DNA from: Caprimulgus europaeus
Taxonomy: Eukaryota; Chordata; Aves; Caprimulgiformes; Caprimulgidae
NCBI GenBank assembly: GCA_907165065.1
Contig: OU015544.1
Coordinates: 992,001-1,056,000 of the forward strand
DNA length: 64,000 bases
Reading direction: 5' to 3'
This document shows positions 50,001 through 61,948 of this stretch, piece after piece. The translations under genes and the position numbers were made by a program. The notes beneath the pieces are model-generated. The model had not been told where the DNA came from, did not search any database, and worked only from the letters and a program-made list of their open reading frames with translations. How positions within the stretch are numbered: position 1 is the first letter of the stretch; each line of letters begins with the position of its first letter.

Positions 50001-52979
50001 TTTCAGAAAGCAATTCCTCAATCCTTGCTGGAAGAGCAGTTGTTCCACTCTTCCTTAGGCCGGGAGCCAGACTGGTCTTTCCCAGAAGTGATGAAAATAA
50101 GCAGTTTGAGCTGGAACTCTCCTAACACTTTCCAGCAAAAGGAGTCTTCCAGTACAGCCCCACCAAACAAAGGCGTGACTGTTCGCAGGCCCGTGGAAAT
50201 CCTGCTGCAGATGTCAAATGAGCAACCAAGGTTTGGTAGATGCCAGTCTCTGGTCAGCATCAGGCTGCTGTCACGCTGTGATGATCACACAAAGTGTATC
50301 GAGAGGCCTGGAAAGCTGAGCATAATGTGTGATTTCCTTCCTCTTCCTCTCCAAGGGCAGCAGTTCACTTGTGGCCCAACGAACCTTTCATCTCGGAAGG
50401 GGTGAGAGACTGGAGAGCCGACAGAGATGTGTGTTCAAGAAAGGAAAGCATTGAAGTCTTACATTTATTTGGTTTTCTGGGGCTGCTTGTATTTTATACA
50501 TTGGTTCTTTCCAAAGCAAACAGGGGAAACAAAAGAAGCCAGAGCCTTGGCAGAACTCTCACACTCGATGCTGTTGTTTACAGTGTACACAAGCAGCTCA
50601 CAATTCAGAAGAAGCCAGGGCAGAAAAGCCCACACAGCTCATTTCCTTTCCCTAAAGCTGACAAGTCCTGTCTGCAGCAGGATGCAAATAGCTGTGAGAT
50701 GCAGAGCAGGGCGGCTGCAGGAGTCTTACCTCCAAGCCCAGGCCAGGCTGCGGATCCTGGTGCAAACACACCCTGTGGTTTTATTGCCTGCTGAAGAGCT
50801 GCTTTCTCCATGCTGACCTCAGAGTCTCTTCCTTCATTTATAAACAAGGGGCACTCATCTGTGAACATCAGGGCCTGCTCCCAGGAGCCTATGGAGGTGA
50901 GCAAGGACGCTTGCTTGGGAGACCCATTCTGCAGCTGACTTCCTGGGGAACTGCACTGCCTCAAATTATAGCTGAAGATGGTAGTGGTACAAAGGAGCCA
51001 CAGGGCCCTGCAACAGCATGCAGAATGCTGTATTGCTGGCTGCATTTCTCTTGTTTGAGAGTGATTTCTCCAGTTATACTCCTTCCTTACTAGAAACATG
51101 GTAGCCCCATGCCTATAACTGCACCATGAAGCTTGACGGCACAGAATTCACCATTTCTTCAGAACCAAGGGGACGTATCTGGAAGGCAGCAGCTCCCTCA
51201 GTTTCCATGGAAGAGGCGATTTCCGTTTCACAGTAGGTGAGCAATAGCGGGTGTCACCCAGCAGAGAGCACTGCAGACCCAGAAAGGGTTCTGCTCTGGG
51301 GAGCTCTCACAAATTGATCATAACAATTTGTAACTGGATTTTTTTTTTTTTAAGGGAGTTTCTTCTCCTTCCTTCCCCATGACTGTTTTTCATGACAAAT
51401 TAATACAGCAACAAGTCAAATCAATCCCAGCTTCTCAGGAGAAGTTGAACAGATCACTGACAAGGTCACATGTGAAAGTAAAAACTCGTCAGGAAACACA
51501 CAGGGACAGAGCTGGGTGTAGGGTTGTCAGCCACACTCATCCGAAGTGTGAGGGTCAGTATAAAATGCTGAGCCTGTCTTTAAAGAGCATATGACCTTAA
51601 AAATAACATGATCTGGGTACCTTGGTATCTCTTAACTTTGATACAGAAATAGTTAGAGATCATGGTCTCAAACATCTCTCTAGAAATATAACAACATTTT
51701 GCTCCTCTTGCTTTGAGATGAGCTTCAGCTCGGATCATTCTGGTCTGGAAACTGAGCTTTTAAGAGCACTGCTACTTGTAAAATCACAAGCCTAGTGTTC
51801 TGAAAGAGCAGAGAAAATCAAGCCAGCAGCAAAGCTACATCTGTGAGGAATGAAGACCAATCTCTGGAGCAGTCCCCTGACTTTCAAGAACTGTATTTAC
51901 TTATTGTATTTGTTCTGAGGTGCAAGATAGGCGAATGCCAAAGGTACTGCCTTACCACAGCAGGGAGGAAAATCAAATTCTGAGGCTGGCCACAGTTTTC
52001 TTTGGGCTCCCTTTCTGTGCCTCATTTATTTACCTACAAGCGAGGGATTATGTTTTCTGTTCACAGCTTGGTCTCCTGTCTATTTAACTTAGGAGTTCTT
52101 TGGACTAGAGAGACTTATTTATTAGAGACTTAGATGCTACTGTGTTGCCCAAATGAAGATAATTCAAACACACATTTCCATAAACATTCTGAATGCTATT
52201 ATCTTTACTTTTCTCCATATATGCTACTGACTTACATTTTGATTAAAGTATGATTTGAGATAGTTGTTTACTCAAAATACTGGTTTATTTCTGAATAATA
52301 AGCAGTTAATAACATCTGCTGTTGAAGCCAAGAACTTTTATAGATTCAAGAAAAAAACTACACAAAAAAACCCTCCCTCAAGACCACATTTCTTACTAAT
52401 TACTAGACAGAACTGATACTAAAAAGAGGAAACCATTCTCTACACATCCCATTGCACAAAACATCCTCCCAGCTGAATATAAGAATCTCTGCTGAGGGGA
52501 ATCTGGGGTCTGGTGCTGGCTTAGCTTTCAGGGGCAGAGAACTCCATAGGAAAAGGGTAATTTAAGCAGTTCTGCATCCACACAGATGGACATCTTGAAT
52601 TCATTTATTTTGGAGTCTGTTGCCAAAAGAGCTCATGATCTGGCCTGCATACCATTCTGCAGACAGTAGCAGTTTTGTTTGAATCCAGCCCTGCAGGTCT
52701 GATTATGCAGATGAGCTGCAGGAGACCCTTCCTCGCCAAGTCCAGGGCGGGCTGTGCGCTGGCTGCCGCTGCAGCAGTGGCTGTTCAGCCAGGGCAGGTT
52801 GTTTTCTGATATTTACTGGCTCAAGCCTTTATTACAAGAGGGTCACATCAGAAGGTGCAACACTTGTCTTGGCTGAATGCCATCCTGGCAGCTCTTTGCC
52901 AAACACAAACCTGTGAGCAGGTCAGTCGGCTTCCAGCGTCTCTGATGCCTCATGAGCCAGTGGGCACAGTAAATAAACC

Positions 52980-53190
52980 TCGTGAAGCCGAGCGGTCTCT
53001 GTACCTTCCCCGGGACACCGCGGTGAACGCCCTCGCAGTCGCCGCCCCGCCAGGAACGAGATTGTCCCGTGCCCATTACAGCACAATCCGGGGCTTTTCC
53101 CAGGCTCGGGAAATGCACCTCGGTGGGCAGCGGGTTCCAGCGTGTCCGGGGTACACAGGGGTGGAGGCACTCATCCCCATCCGTCCGTGA
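52980..53190. promoter_or_regulatory. Isolated CpG-rich patch, intergenic
   Basis: About 200 bases are clearly enriched in CpG (for example CCCCGGGACACCGCGGTGAACG and GTCGCCGCCCCGCC) between CpG-poor flanks. No gene start is recognisable beside it. It could be an orphan CpG island acting as an enhancer or noncoding RNA promoter, or a relic of biased gene conversion. Confidence 0.35.
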
Positions 53191-55004
53191 CAGAGCACAG
53201 TCCAGATCTCAATCTTCCCCTTCTTTACTGCAGATATGTCTTTGCTGTGAGTCGGACTCGTTAGGATCTGGCCCATCGCTGATGAGGTCTCTGACAGGGT
53301 GTACTTTAGCTGGATTCTGATTTGTGATGTTGTGATGTGATGTCAGGAGGGGCTTCTCGAGGCAGGAGATGGAACTCGCCTGCGGTAGCACTGAGCAGAG
53401 AAATGGCATGAGCAAATGGCAGGCCAGGTTCGGTGCTGGTTTATAGCAGCAACAGGGAAGCTGTGCCACCCACCCAGTTCTTGTGTGCTCCTGCTGTGCT
53501 AATTGTAGCCACTTCACTTGATTAATGGGACTGAACCAACAGCGCCTTTGGAGTCGGTGTCAAGAAAATCATTTGGCACGTTAGGAGCCTCCCTGCTGCC
53601 AGGTGGCCCGTAGCCCTTCCAGGCTGCCTCGCTGCTTTGCAGAGGTGTTGCTGAGGTCTGTGGGCATGGGGCAGTTTCTCAGCTGCCCCTGTTCCTGGAG
53701 GGATCCTTATTTTAGAAATGCCAATGGCCTCACAAAAAACAGAACAGCTCTCTGGACTGGGACAGCAGCAAACAGATATCTCAGTCTTGTGACATGCCAC
53801 ATCAGGATCAAAGTTCTTCCCAAACTAAATCTTCTCACTACTGTTATCTGCAGTGGACCTTGGATTTTTTTTTTCCTTTCCCCTGATGCAATTAAGATGA
53901 AGCAATATTTCTTGTTTAAATCTTTCCTCTGGACGTGTTTCTTCTGCTGTGACCACAAGGAGCTAGTCAATAATTAATAGTACCATCAAAACATACCCTA
54001 ATGGCTCCTGTGCAGGTGCACAGGAAGAGCATACACCAATATATTTTTTCCATATAAGTTCAGTTTAATTTTTCCATCCTGGTATTTATTCTGGTACTGC
54101 TTTTTTGCAACTGATATTATATAATTTGAAAGCAGATTAAGACAATCTTCCCAGAGAGGTGCTTGTCCTTTGGAGCAGGAGGTAACAGAGAAGGAAGTAG
54201 CATCAGTAAAATCTTAGTGGTTTTGTTATACTGGTGTGATTAAAAAGGAAACATGTTTCCACAGGTCATTGACCTGGTGAGCTTTTTGGTTTGCTGTGTG
54301 TACACATAGCACAATGGGATTTCTGTGGCCTAACATGATTGAAAAAATAACGAAATAGCCATAAAAAGGAGAACAAAAAATTGCTTATTCTGATAGGGCA
54401 GTAAATTACACCATATATATATGATTTTCCTTTATAATTCATTTCTAAAGGGTATGTTTCTAGTCTAGCTGCTGAATTAGTATTTAGTCATCCCTCTCTT
54501 AAACTCTGATGTTTATTGACAAAATAAAAAGGAAGTCAGTGCTTCTGTTGGATTGCTTGGCTGTTTCTCTATTTAACCTTATCTGTAGTGAACTTCTGAT
54601 CAGAGTAATAAAAATGCAGTCTGTGAGTAATGCTTTTAAATTGAATCATGTCCATCAGAGCAGGTCTCTCTGCCCTCATATTTTCAAGAGATTAAGGGTG
54701 AATTCAAGGTAGAGACCAGTTGGCGTGCCAAAAGCTGTGTTTTTCTGCAGAGTGTACAAGATTTGGAAGGATGATAGAAGGGAGAAAGGGCGGATAAACG
54801 GCAGTTCAGATTTTAAGGGGGTGGAAAGTAAGGAAAAGCTTCCGATGTCTGTCTCACAAACACAGTGACAGCTTTCCTCTCCATCTTTAAATGCTCCTAA
54901 GGTCCTGTCTTTGATTATATTTCTGATGTGCCTCTTTGCAGACAGTGGTTTGTACCCTGCAGTGGGAGGAGCACCGTTCTGCACAGCACATCATCACTTG
55001 CAGC

Positions 55005-55095
55005 AGTGTAACCCGCGCTCGATGGCGGTGCTGACTGGGATCCGTGGGGCACGCTCGCGTGACTAACGCTGTTCGTGTCAGCGGGACTGCGGCCA
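55005..55095. promoter_or_regulatory. Short CpG-rich patch, intergenic
   Basis: About 90 bases contain closely spaced CpGs (CCCGCGCTCGATGGCGG, CACGCTCGCGTGACTAACG) unlike their surroundings. The block is too short for a CpG island by usual criteria. Its function is unknown. Confidence 0.25.
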
Positions 55096-55673
55096 GCTCT
55101 GCTCACTGCCAGTGCAGCCCTCACTCAGGGTTGCTTTCCAGGGTAACAGTTCATCAATAACTCTCCCCTTGTGCTTTCCAATTTCACATTTTCTGGGCAC
55201 CAGCAATGTAACACTGCTTTAAGCCTCAGCTTTCCTGCTCTTTTAACTTCTTCAGCATTATACAGCTCCTCTGCAGCAACTAAACACAGCATCAGCGCCT
55301 AAATGTCATCCAAGCCTCTGGGACCTTTCTGGCTTTTAAAAAAATAATGATGTGTGCTTTTTACCCATTCCCTGCAATTTTTGCCAGACTGAAAATCGTG
55401 CTTACAGCTTTGCTGCTTGAGAGGATGGACTGAAAAATGCATTTATTTTACATACTTTTTTAGCAAGTGGGTTTGAGACCCAACAGTCCCATAATCATTG
55501 ATTTTGAGTAGTCCCAGCCCTGAACGTACACAGACCTGTTCGTTCCAAGTTCAGTTTAGATTTTGAAACCACCGCAGCTTTGAAATATTATTTACTGCAG
55601 GATTTAAAGAATTTGTAATGCTCAAAAATGCATTCCTGTGCTGGAATCTCACTTCATGTGTTAGAGCAACAAA

Positions 55674-55694
55674 TCTTGTTTTGTTTTGTTTTGG
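55674..55694 (+). repeat. TTTTG simple repeat
   Basis: About four TTTTG units in a row. A minor low-complexity tract. Confidence 0.8.
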
Positions 55695-58600
55695 TAAGAG
55701 TTGGGTTTTCATGACTTGTTGCCAGCAGGAATGTTACTCAGCCAGCCAGGGAGCAGGTCTCCTCTCTCTCCCAGAGCTGACAGGTGAGACAGGTGCCCAG
55801 AGTTAGGCCAGCCGAGACCTGTTCCCTGTCTGCACCTACAGTGTAGAGCAGCTTCTCTGGGGTGTCATTCACTGTTCACTCCTGCCTCTGGTGGGCTGAC
55901 TTCAGCAGCTCATGCTGGAAAATGCTGATTTCAGGGACAGCTTGGGGAAGATGTTAGCCCAACTTCTAAACTAACTCTGGATTTGTGCTTCGGGCAGTTT
56001 TGCACTCAGGATGAGCTGGATCTCCTGTATCTGTGCCTGCTCAGTCTCTTTCAGTTATGATTTATCTTCCCTACCAAGACACTCAGCAGCAGTTCAGGGA
56101 GACCTCACAGGCACTACAGGAGATTGCAGAGCTTTATTGAATTAAATGTGCTGTGTCTGTCTCATGAAACCCTGGGTTGCTGGATGGCAGGGGAAGGAGG
56201 AAGTGTGCCCAGGGCTCATTTGTGCCTTCAACTCTGTGCATTCAACTGCAAAGAGATCCCAGCAGTCTCAGAGCTGCACAGTCTTGTGCTTCTGTCTTCC
56301 TTAGCTGTCATTAGGAAGGAGCTGCCATTCTGTGGTGGGTTTAGAAACACTGGGGCAGGCAGATATAGACATACAAAGGCTGCAGTGAGAAAACTTCACC
56401 TGCAGGTTTTTCTGCTTCCATTATCTTCTTTCCGTGTACACAGAGAACCGTGCAGGCAGGAACTGTAGTTGGCTTTCATGTGTGTGGAAAGCTGCCCTCA
56501 GCTGCACAGACATAAGCTAAAGTTGTGTTGTCACTCAGACACCCCAAGAAGTGTGAAGTACTCTCCAATTTAATGAGAAAAAGTTCCTCATCTAGTGTGC
56601 AGGGGGCAAATTGAGCTGTCTGTAATGTTTGTGTAGTTTGTGTAGGCTAAGAAGTGAGGTCAGAGACAGATGAGATGGTGACTTCTGTCATGGAACCCCA
56701 GTCTAGAAATGCTAAGATGAGAGCCCATAAATAAATATTTTTCTCCTTGATACAACAAAGAACTCAGCCACTTGGAATAAAAGTGAGCATTCAGGATCTT
56801 CTAATCTCATGTTAGAAATAAATAGTATCTGCCCCAGAACTTCTATCTGGAATTCAACTAGTTATACAAGGCATAACCTTGCTGATAACTAATATTGTTA
56901 TAATGACTTAAAAAAGTTACTGATTACTTATCTGAAGTTTACACTGGCTTTTTTTCGTTCTAGTACATCAATAATTAAAGCTGTTCTGAAATAGCTCATT
57001 GCAGCTGGATTTGTGTGCTGTGTGGAGTGGTGTTTATAAAACAGAATTATCCTTCTGCAGAAGACAGCATCACACATAAGCCCCATTTATTTTACTCAGG
57101 TGGTTCTAATCTGAAATAGTGACTTGGATAAACAGTTTCTGCCTGACACCTTTACCAGATTTCCCATGGGTTCTTACATAACCCCTGTCCTTTATGAGAA
57201 TGCCATAATATGTAAAGAAAAGACATCATGGGATTCACCCACCCTATTTCTAAAGGGTTCCAATGGAAGACCTCATTCAGAATAAATCACACAAAATACT
57301 TAGCAGCGTTATTCAGTCTCTCCTGAAGTGACTCAACTAAGATGCCTTATATGAATGTGGGAAATAAATACTGTTTTCAGAACATTTCCAGACAAATAAC
57401 TTCCTTCTGACTGAAGCTCCAGTTTTCTCTAGGGCTTGCCCCTCTCTGATGCAGTTTCAGGGAGCTGCAGGCCAGTTTGTGTAGGCAGAGGCTCGTCTGT
57501 CCCCAGGGCTCTCAAGCCAGGCAGTCCCTGGGGACCAGTGTGCAAACTGTCCCTGCATCTTCAGGCGCTCCATCTCCCTGTCCCTTGTCTGAAGGCCAGG
57601 CAGGGCAGCCTGTGGGAGATGGGGCTAGCAGGAAGCTATGTAGAGCTGGATTTTCAGGTGAGAACCTGCTTAGCTCCATGGTATCCACACCATGAGAATC
57701 CAACCCATTAATTTTAGTGCTTGTGTGAGACTTTGGCACTTAAGGCACAAACTTTTCCAGGGCAGCAGAATATGGGATTTACTTTGGAAACACATCATCT
57801 GAAATGCTCCTTCCTGCTTCCTCCTCATGGTTACCCTTGGTCACAGCTGCTTGTTAAGGGCTGGGCTGTAACAGCATCTGTCTGCCCAGCCTGCTGCAGC
57901 CCTCACGGCACTGGCCAGGGCTCACCCCCAAAGCAGACAGCACTGAGCTCAGCATTCGTCCCTTCCTGGGAGGTGGGACAGGGGCTTTATTGTCAGCTCA
58001 GATTGCCTGTTGTTGTTTTTTTTCCCTTTACCTTTTTCCTCCTTCTTTTCCTCCTTGTAACTGGTTGACAGCTGTTACTTAAGAACAGCTGGGAGGGAAT
58101 TGATAGCAGCCTGGGATAGGTTTGATTGCATTCAAGCCCAAATTGTGTCCTCCTGAGGAAGCTCCTTCCCTATACCTTTAATCCTCCAGTTCCTCCCTCC
58201 CAGCCTTCTTTGGGGATGAAGTTTCCTGGGGAATACTCCATTTTGTGTCCTACCTGAGTGCTGCTTCTCTGCTGACACGTGCTGGTACCCAGCGATTCCC
58301 CAGACCAGGCTGCCTGCCCGCCACAGCTCCTCTGCCTGTAAGTCATTTGTGGGTTTCTTTGCTTCTGGAAATGTTAATATTGGAGTTATAACAGCAGCTT
58401 CAGTCCTCTGAGTTTGTGCTTCTCGGGCATCCAGGTCTGTCAGACAGTGTCACTATGAGCAAAGGGAAGGCAGGATAAATACACACTGATCAAAAATTGA
58501 TCTTTTACTGGTAGATTCCTGGCAGAGTACAAAGTATAACTGGTTATCATCCAAAGACCTCTAAGTCTTGTGGTGCTACAAGGAACACTAGCAGCTTTGT

Positions 58601-60413
58601 AACTCATCTGTTATGGCACTTCTCAACCAGGTTTAACACCCTCAAGTCACAATGCCACACAGCTTCTGTTTCAGTTGGCCTCAGCCAATGAGTTGTGTCT
58701 CACTAGCATGAGGCTCAGGAATAGCTGGAGTTAGTTGTTAGTCTAGAAAAATCCTCAGGGGTTCCCCTCCATCCTGCCGCTGCAGAGTGCAGACATCAAC
58801 ATCTCTAACACTTGGGCATACCTGAATCAAGTGGTTAAGTCCCAGCTGAGCTTCTTGGGATGCAGTGTCCCTCTCCTTAGCTGCCCTACAGAAGAGGTTC
58901 TGTGCTTTGGGAAGTTACTTATCTCTGGGAGGAGCTGCGTGCCTGGCTTTGTGGATGGGCTCAGGTTTGTACAGTGGTCAGAACTTGAAAACTCCTGGAC
59001 AATGTTGGGCATGAATTAGTTGTAAGCCTCCCACCATAGCAGGCAGAGGCTTGTATTTGTTTTAAATGATTATAAATACCCTTACTAGTGAGGTAAACTT
59101 GTGTACTTAGTCTAAAATTATAATTTATGTCCTGGGAAAAAGGTTAGAACAACCAGAAGAACTGATGCAGGCAGAGCTACGGGAAGCAGGCTGCATGGGA
59201 TTAGTAAATAATAACAATAAAAACCCCAAACCCACTCAACCTTGCTAATACCAGTGCCCAGCCACAGGGTAAATGACCAAATTCCTCCTCAGTGAATTAG
59301 AAATTTCCACTCTCCTCTTGCCCATTGTGACTCTCTCTGTCTATTGCTTTTGTGTCGTTAATGCTTTCCTTTGTAAAAGAGCTTCTGACCCAGTGATTCT
59401 CAATTATTTAGCTGTGTCTTTCTCTCTTCCTTTGCTTGATATTTCTGCTCCTGTCGGGAAGTTTTGCAAGCTGTTGCATCATCCCTTTTTCCTGTTGATT
59501 GTCTGCTGCCTGCCCTGGTGGGGCTGTGCTGGGATAACACCAGCAGCGTGGCAGCGCGCTGCAGGACCGGCTCTGCTTCCGGCTCCCTCCGCTCCGTTCC
59601 TGTCCGCTCTGCTGACTTTAATACCCAGAGCACGCTTCAGTAGGGGACTGCAGGACTTCACAGGCATTAATTACACTCGTCACAGAAATACTCACCACGC
59701 TGGATATGTGTCTAGATGGCTGTGGACTGATCTAAACAGCACTTCAGCAACACAGGGGTGATGCTTTGCTCAGTTCATTTTTCTCTTTATGAGCTGTTTT
59801 TAACTAGGCCAGGCTATTGATAGCACAGTAACAGCAGCAGAGCATATTTTACTCTACAAACCATTTCCACTCTTAATCACATTCTGGAGCTGCAGTTTAT
59901 TCCCGTCACCCCTGACTGTATGCTCAGTAACGGCCCCAGCACACTTCCTGCATGTTGTTCCAAGGCTGTAGAATAATTACTTCCTTCGTCAGGCAGAGCT
60001 GCTAAGTACCTGCTGTAAAATCACAGCTGTCTGCATCCACCTGGTTAATCTCTGCTGATACAGAGATGTTGGTAAGCACTTGCTTTTCGGTTTGGGGTCT
60101 CTGATGGGAAGGGCTACTGCTACCTTGGACAAACTTCCCAGCAGCGAGTGCAGAACGGAGCACGCAGTGCTTGAGCTGATCTGAGTGACCCTGTGCTTAG
60201 AGGGAGCACACATTTATCAATCAGGAAGCTTCCTGGCAGAAAACTTCATGCCTGGTTGCTGCTGTTCTTCACTCAGACCTGCATTCAAATTGAGATGAGA
60301 TGTTCTGGGGGTACAGAACTTGCCAGTTCTTCCTTCAGCTGGACAATGTGTGAGAAGCCTTGTCTGAATGATGTGTATATTTAGAACAAACCAAAAGAGG
60401 GAAATACTTGCTT

Positions 60414-60436
60414 CAATATTTTTATGAAAAATATTG
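60414..60436. repeat. Perfect hairpin, 10-bp arms, 3-base loop
   Basis: CAATATTTTT and its reverse complement flank ATG. It lies about 400 bases beyond the proposed WSB1 poly(A) site in the direction of WSB1 transcription. It is AT-rich and may be chance. Confidence 0.6.
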
Positions 60437-60814
60437 TGCCAAATGAGTGAGTCATTAAGTAGCATGGTGGCATGGATGCTTTCTGTTTCCTTGCAAGCTG
60501 AGTCCTAATTCCTGAGGAAGTTCAGTCCCCTGGAGGAGCGAGGGAGCAGAGCTGTGGTCAGGCTATGCAGTGTGACAGCCTGTGGCCCATGGCTGCGTGC
60601 TGCAGTCGGAACTCCCTCTCCTACATTCTCCACCGTGCAGGAGCAGGGGAACACTTCCATAACCTCTGCCCACAGAAAGGGTTGTGCTGTAGCTCCCCAT
60701 AGTAAGCTTCACCAAGAGCAGTGACTGTGGTCCTGACAGTCCTGCAGGAGCAGATTCCCACTAGAACTGCTGTGTGTAGATAGCACTGATAAATCAGTCA
60801 CCAGATGCAGTATC

Positions 60815-61788
60815 AGGAAGTTTTTATACAAGTTTTTAATAAAAAAATTCAACAAAAAAATATATATAATCAGGCATTTTATGCAATGCATACATTCTTT
60901 ATATCTGCAGGTACAGATAAATAACAGAAGGCAAAACCAAGTATTTTGCTTATCTTTGGCCATTAACCAATAATCACCCCCGAAGAGATATTACAGGGTT
61001 AAAGAATAAACAACTGAGTCTGTAATTTTCTCTCATTACAGACAAAGTATCAGGCAATAATACAGTAGTTAGATTTCTAGAAATGTAAGGAAATATTTCT
61101 TTAACACTGCCCAATACTGAAATTTAACCTGGTTTGCTGCTATGGAACTTAAGGCCTTCAGCTGGCACATAGGCACCGTTCCTGGGCTGACGTTCTAGTC
61201 CACCCTTACCCTAACCTACGTCCCTTCACCATACATTGCTCTAAAAAGCCAAGCTGTACCTCTTCATGAAACAAACTAGCACAAATTCTTATCTGTGGAT
61301 CAGTTTCCTGAACCCCAACCAATGTACTACATACTGAGCAGTTAAGCTTCCTTAAGTCAATATTTTTTCTAACTCAGTGTCCCAGAATAATAGCTGTCCT
61401 TCCACTTTACAGCACAGATGCATCTGATGGCTCTACCAAAGCAATATATACATGATACACATTAAAAATCATAAAAGCAATTTTAAAGGTACATTGATAA
61501 CATGTAGCAGCTTATGTCTAAGGTCTATATATGTACACATTTTCACAGTTATATTTTAGAAAATTGAGAACACCAGGAATACTTCTACTGTGTTTTCTAT
61601 AAATATTAAAAATTTACCTGTCAGGCATTTTGACAAAATAGTATTTAGGTTATCACTTTACATAGCTCTTGAAAACCTGTAGAGTTTTAAGCTTAAAGGC
61701 TGTAAAGTTTAAGGATCTCTTAAGGTGTTCAGCCAGTTTCAGCAGCTGGGCCACCTGCCAGTTTGATTTTTATTTATTTTTTTTTAAT
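60815..61788 (-). other. WSB1: WSB1 3' untranslated region
   Basis: This AT-rich stretch follows the WSB1 stop codon and ends at a probable poly(A) site. No splice site is needed inside it. An ATTAAA hexamer at 60840-60835 (minus) is the best signal found; GT-rich sequence follows 30-60 bases downstream. The length of about 970 bases is plausible for this gene. The exact cleavage position is an estimate. Confidence 0.65.
60835..60840 (-). terminator. WSB1: WSB1 polyadenylation signal (ATTAAA)
   Basis: The minus strand reads ATTAAA here, the commonest variant of AATAAA, about 950 bases after the stop codon. Cleavage would fall near 60810-60825. The AAATAAATA-like sequence at about 61771-61780 lies too close to the stop codon (61789) to be the main signal. 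Confidence 0.5.
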
Positions 61789-61948
61789 TCAAATCTGGTA
61801 GCAAAGGAACTCCACCACTTTTGATGGGATAGGCAAGTTCTTGACTTGGCTGGTGGGCATCACTCTTCGAATCGCCATGCGACATAGGTGTTGGAGGCTG
61901 GACACTTGTCTTGGAGTTGCCCAGAAGTACACGCTGCCATCCTGTGTC
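61789..61948 (-). CDS. WSB1: WSB1 last coding exon with SOCS box
   Basis: The acceptor TTTTCAG precedes 61948. The exon encodes TQDGSVYFWATPRQV, then the SOCS box with SLQHLCRMAIRRVM (Elongin C-binding BC box) and NLPIPSKVVEFL (CUL5 box), and stops at TGA 61791-61789. The last residues are FLCYQI, whereas I remember FLSYRI in mammals; this lies outside the core contact motifs. Confidence 0.94.

Larger units (their letters stand above)
29641..60814. other. Intergenic region between WSB1 and KSR1; no gene recognised
   Basis: About 31 kb separates the KSR1 promoter from the WSB1 3' end. I read the open frames on both strands. None shows a recognisable family, and the longest (50605-51099 minus, 59273-59761 plus) look like chance frames. 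The region holds old SINE/LINE relics (40.4, 43.8 and 46.3 kb), a 53-bp tandem duplication at 35 kb, an 11-bp tandem repeat at 46.97 kb, CpG-rich patches near 53.1 and 55.0 kb, and AT-rich unique DNA that may include enhancers. Unspliced or weakly conserved noncoding transcripts cannot be excluded from sequence alone. Confidence 0.75.

Noticed and set aside
50605-51099. 164-codon minus-strand frame
   Set aside because: No recognisable domain; overlapping plus-strand frames are equally open. Probably chance.
59273-59761. 162-codon plus-strand frame with hydrophobic segments
   Set aside because: The hydrophobic stretches come from pyrimidine-rich DNA. No membrane-protein family is recognisable, and no exon structure is evident.
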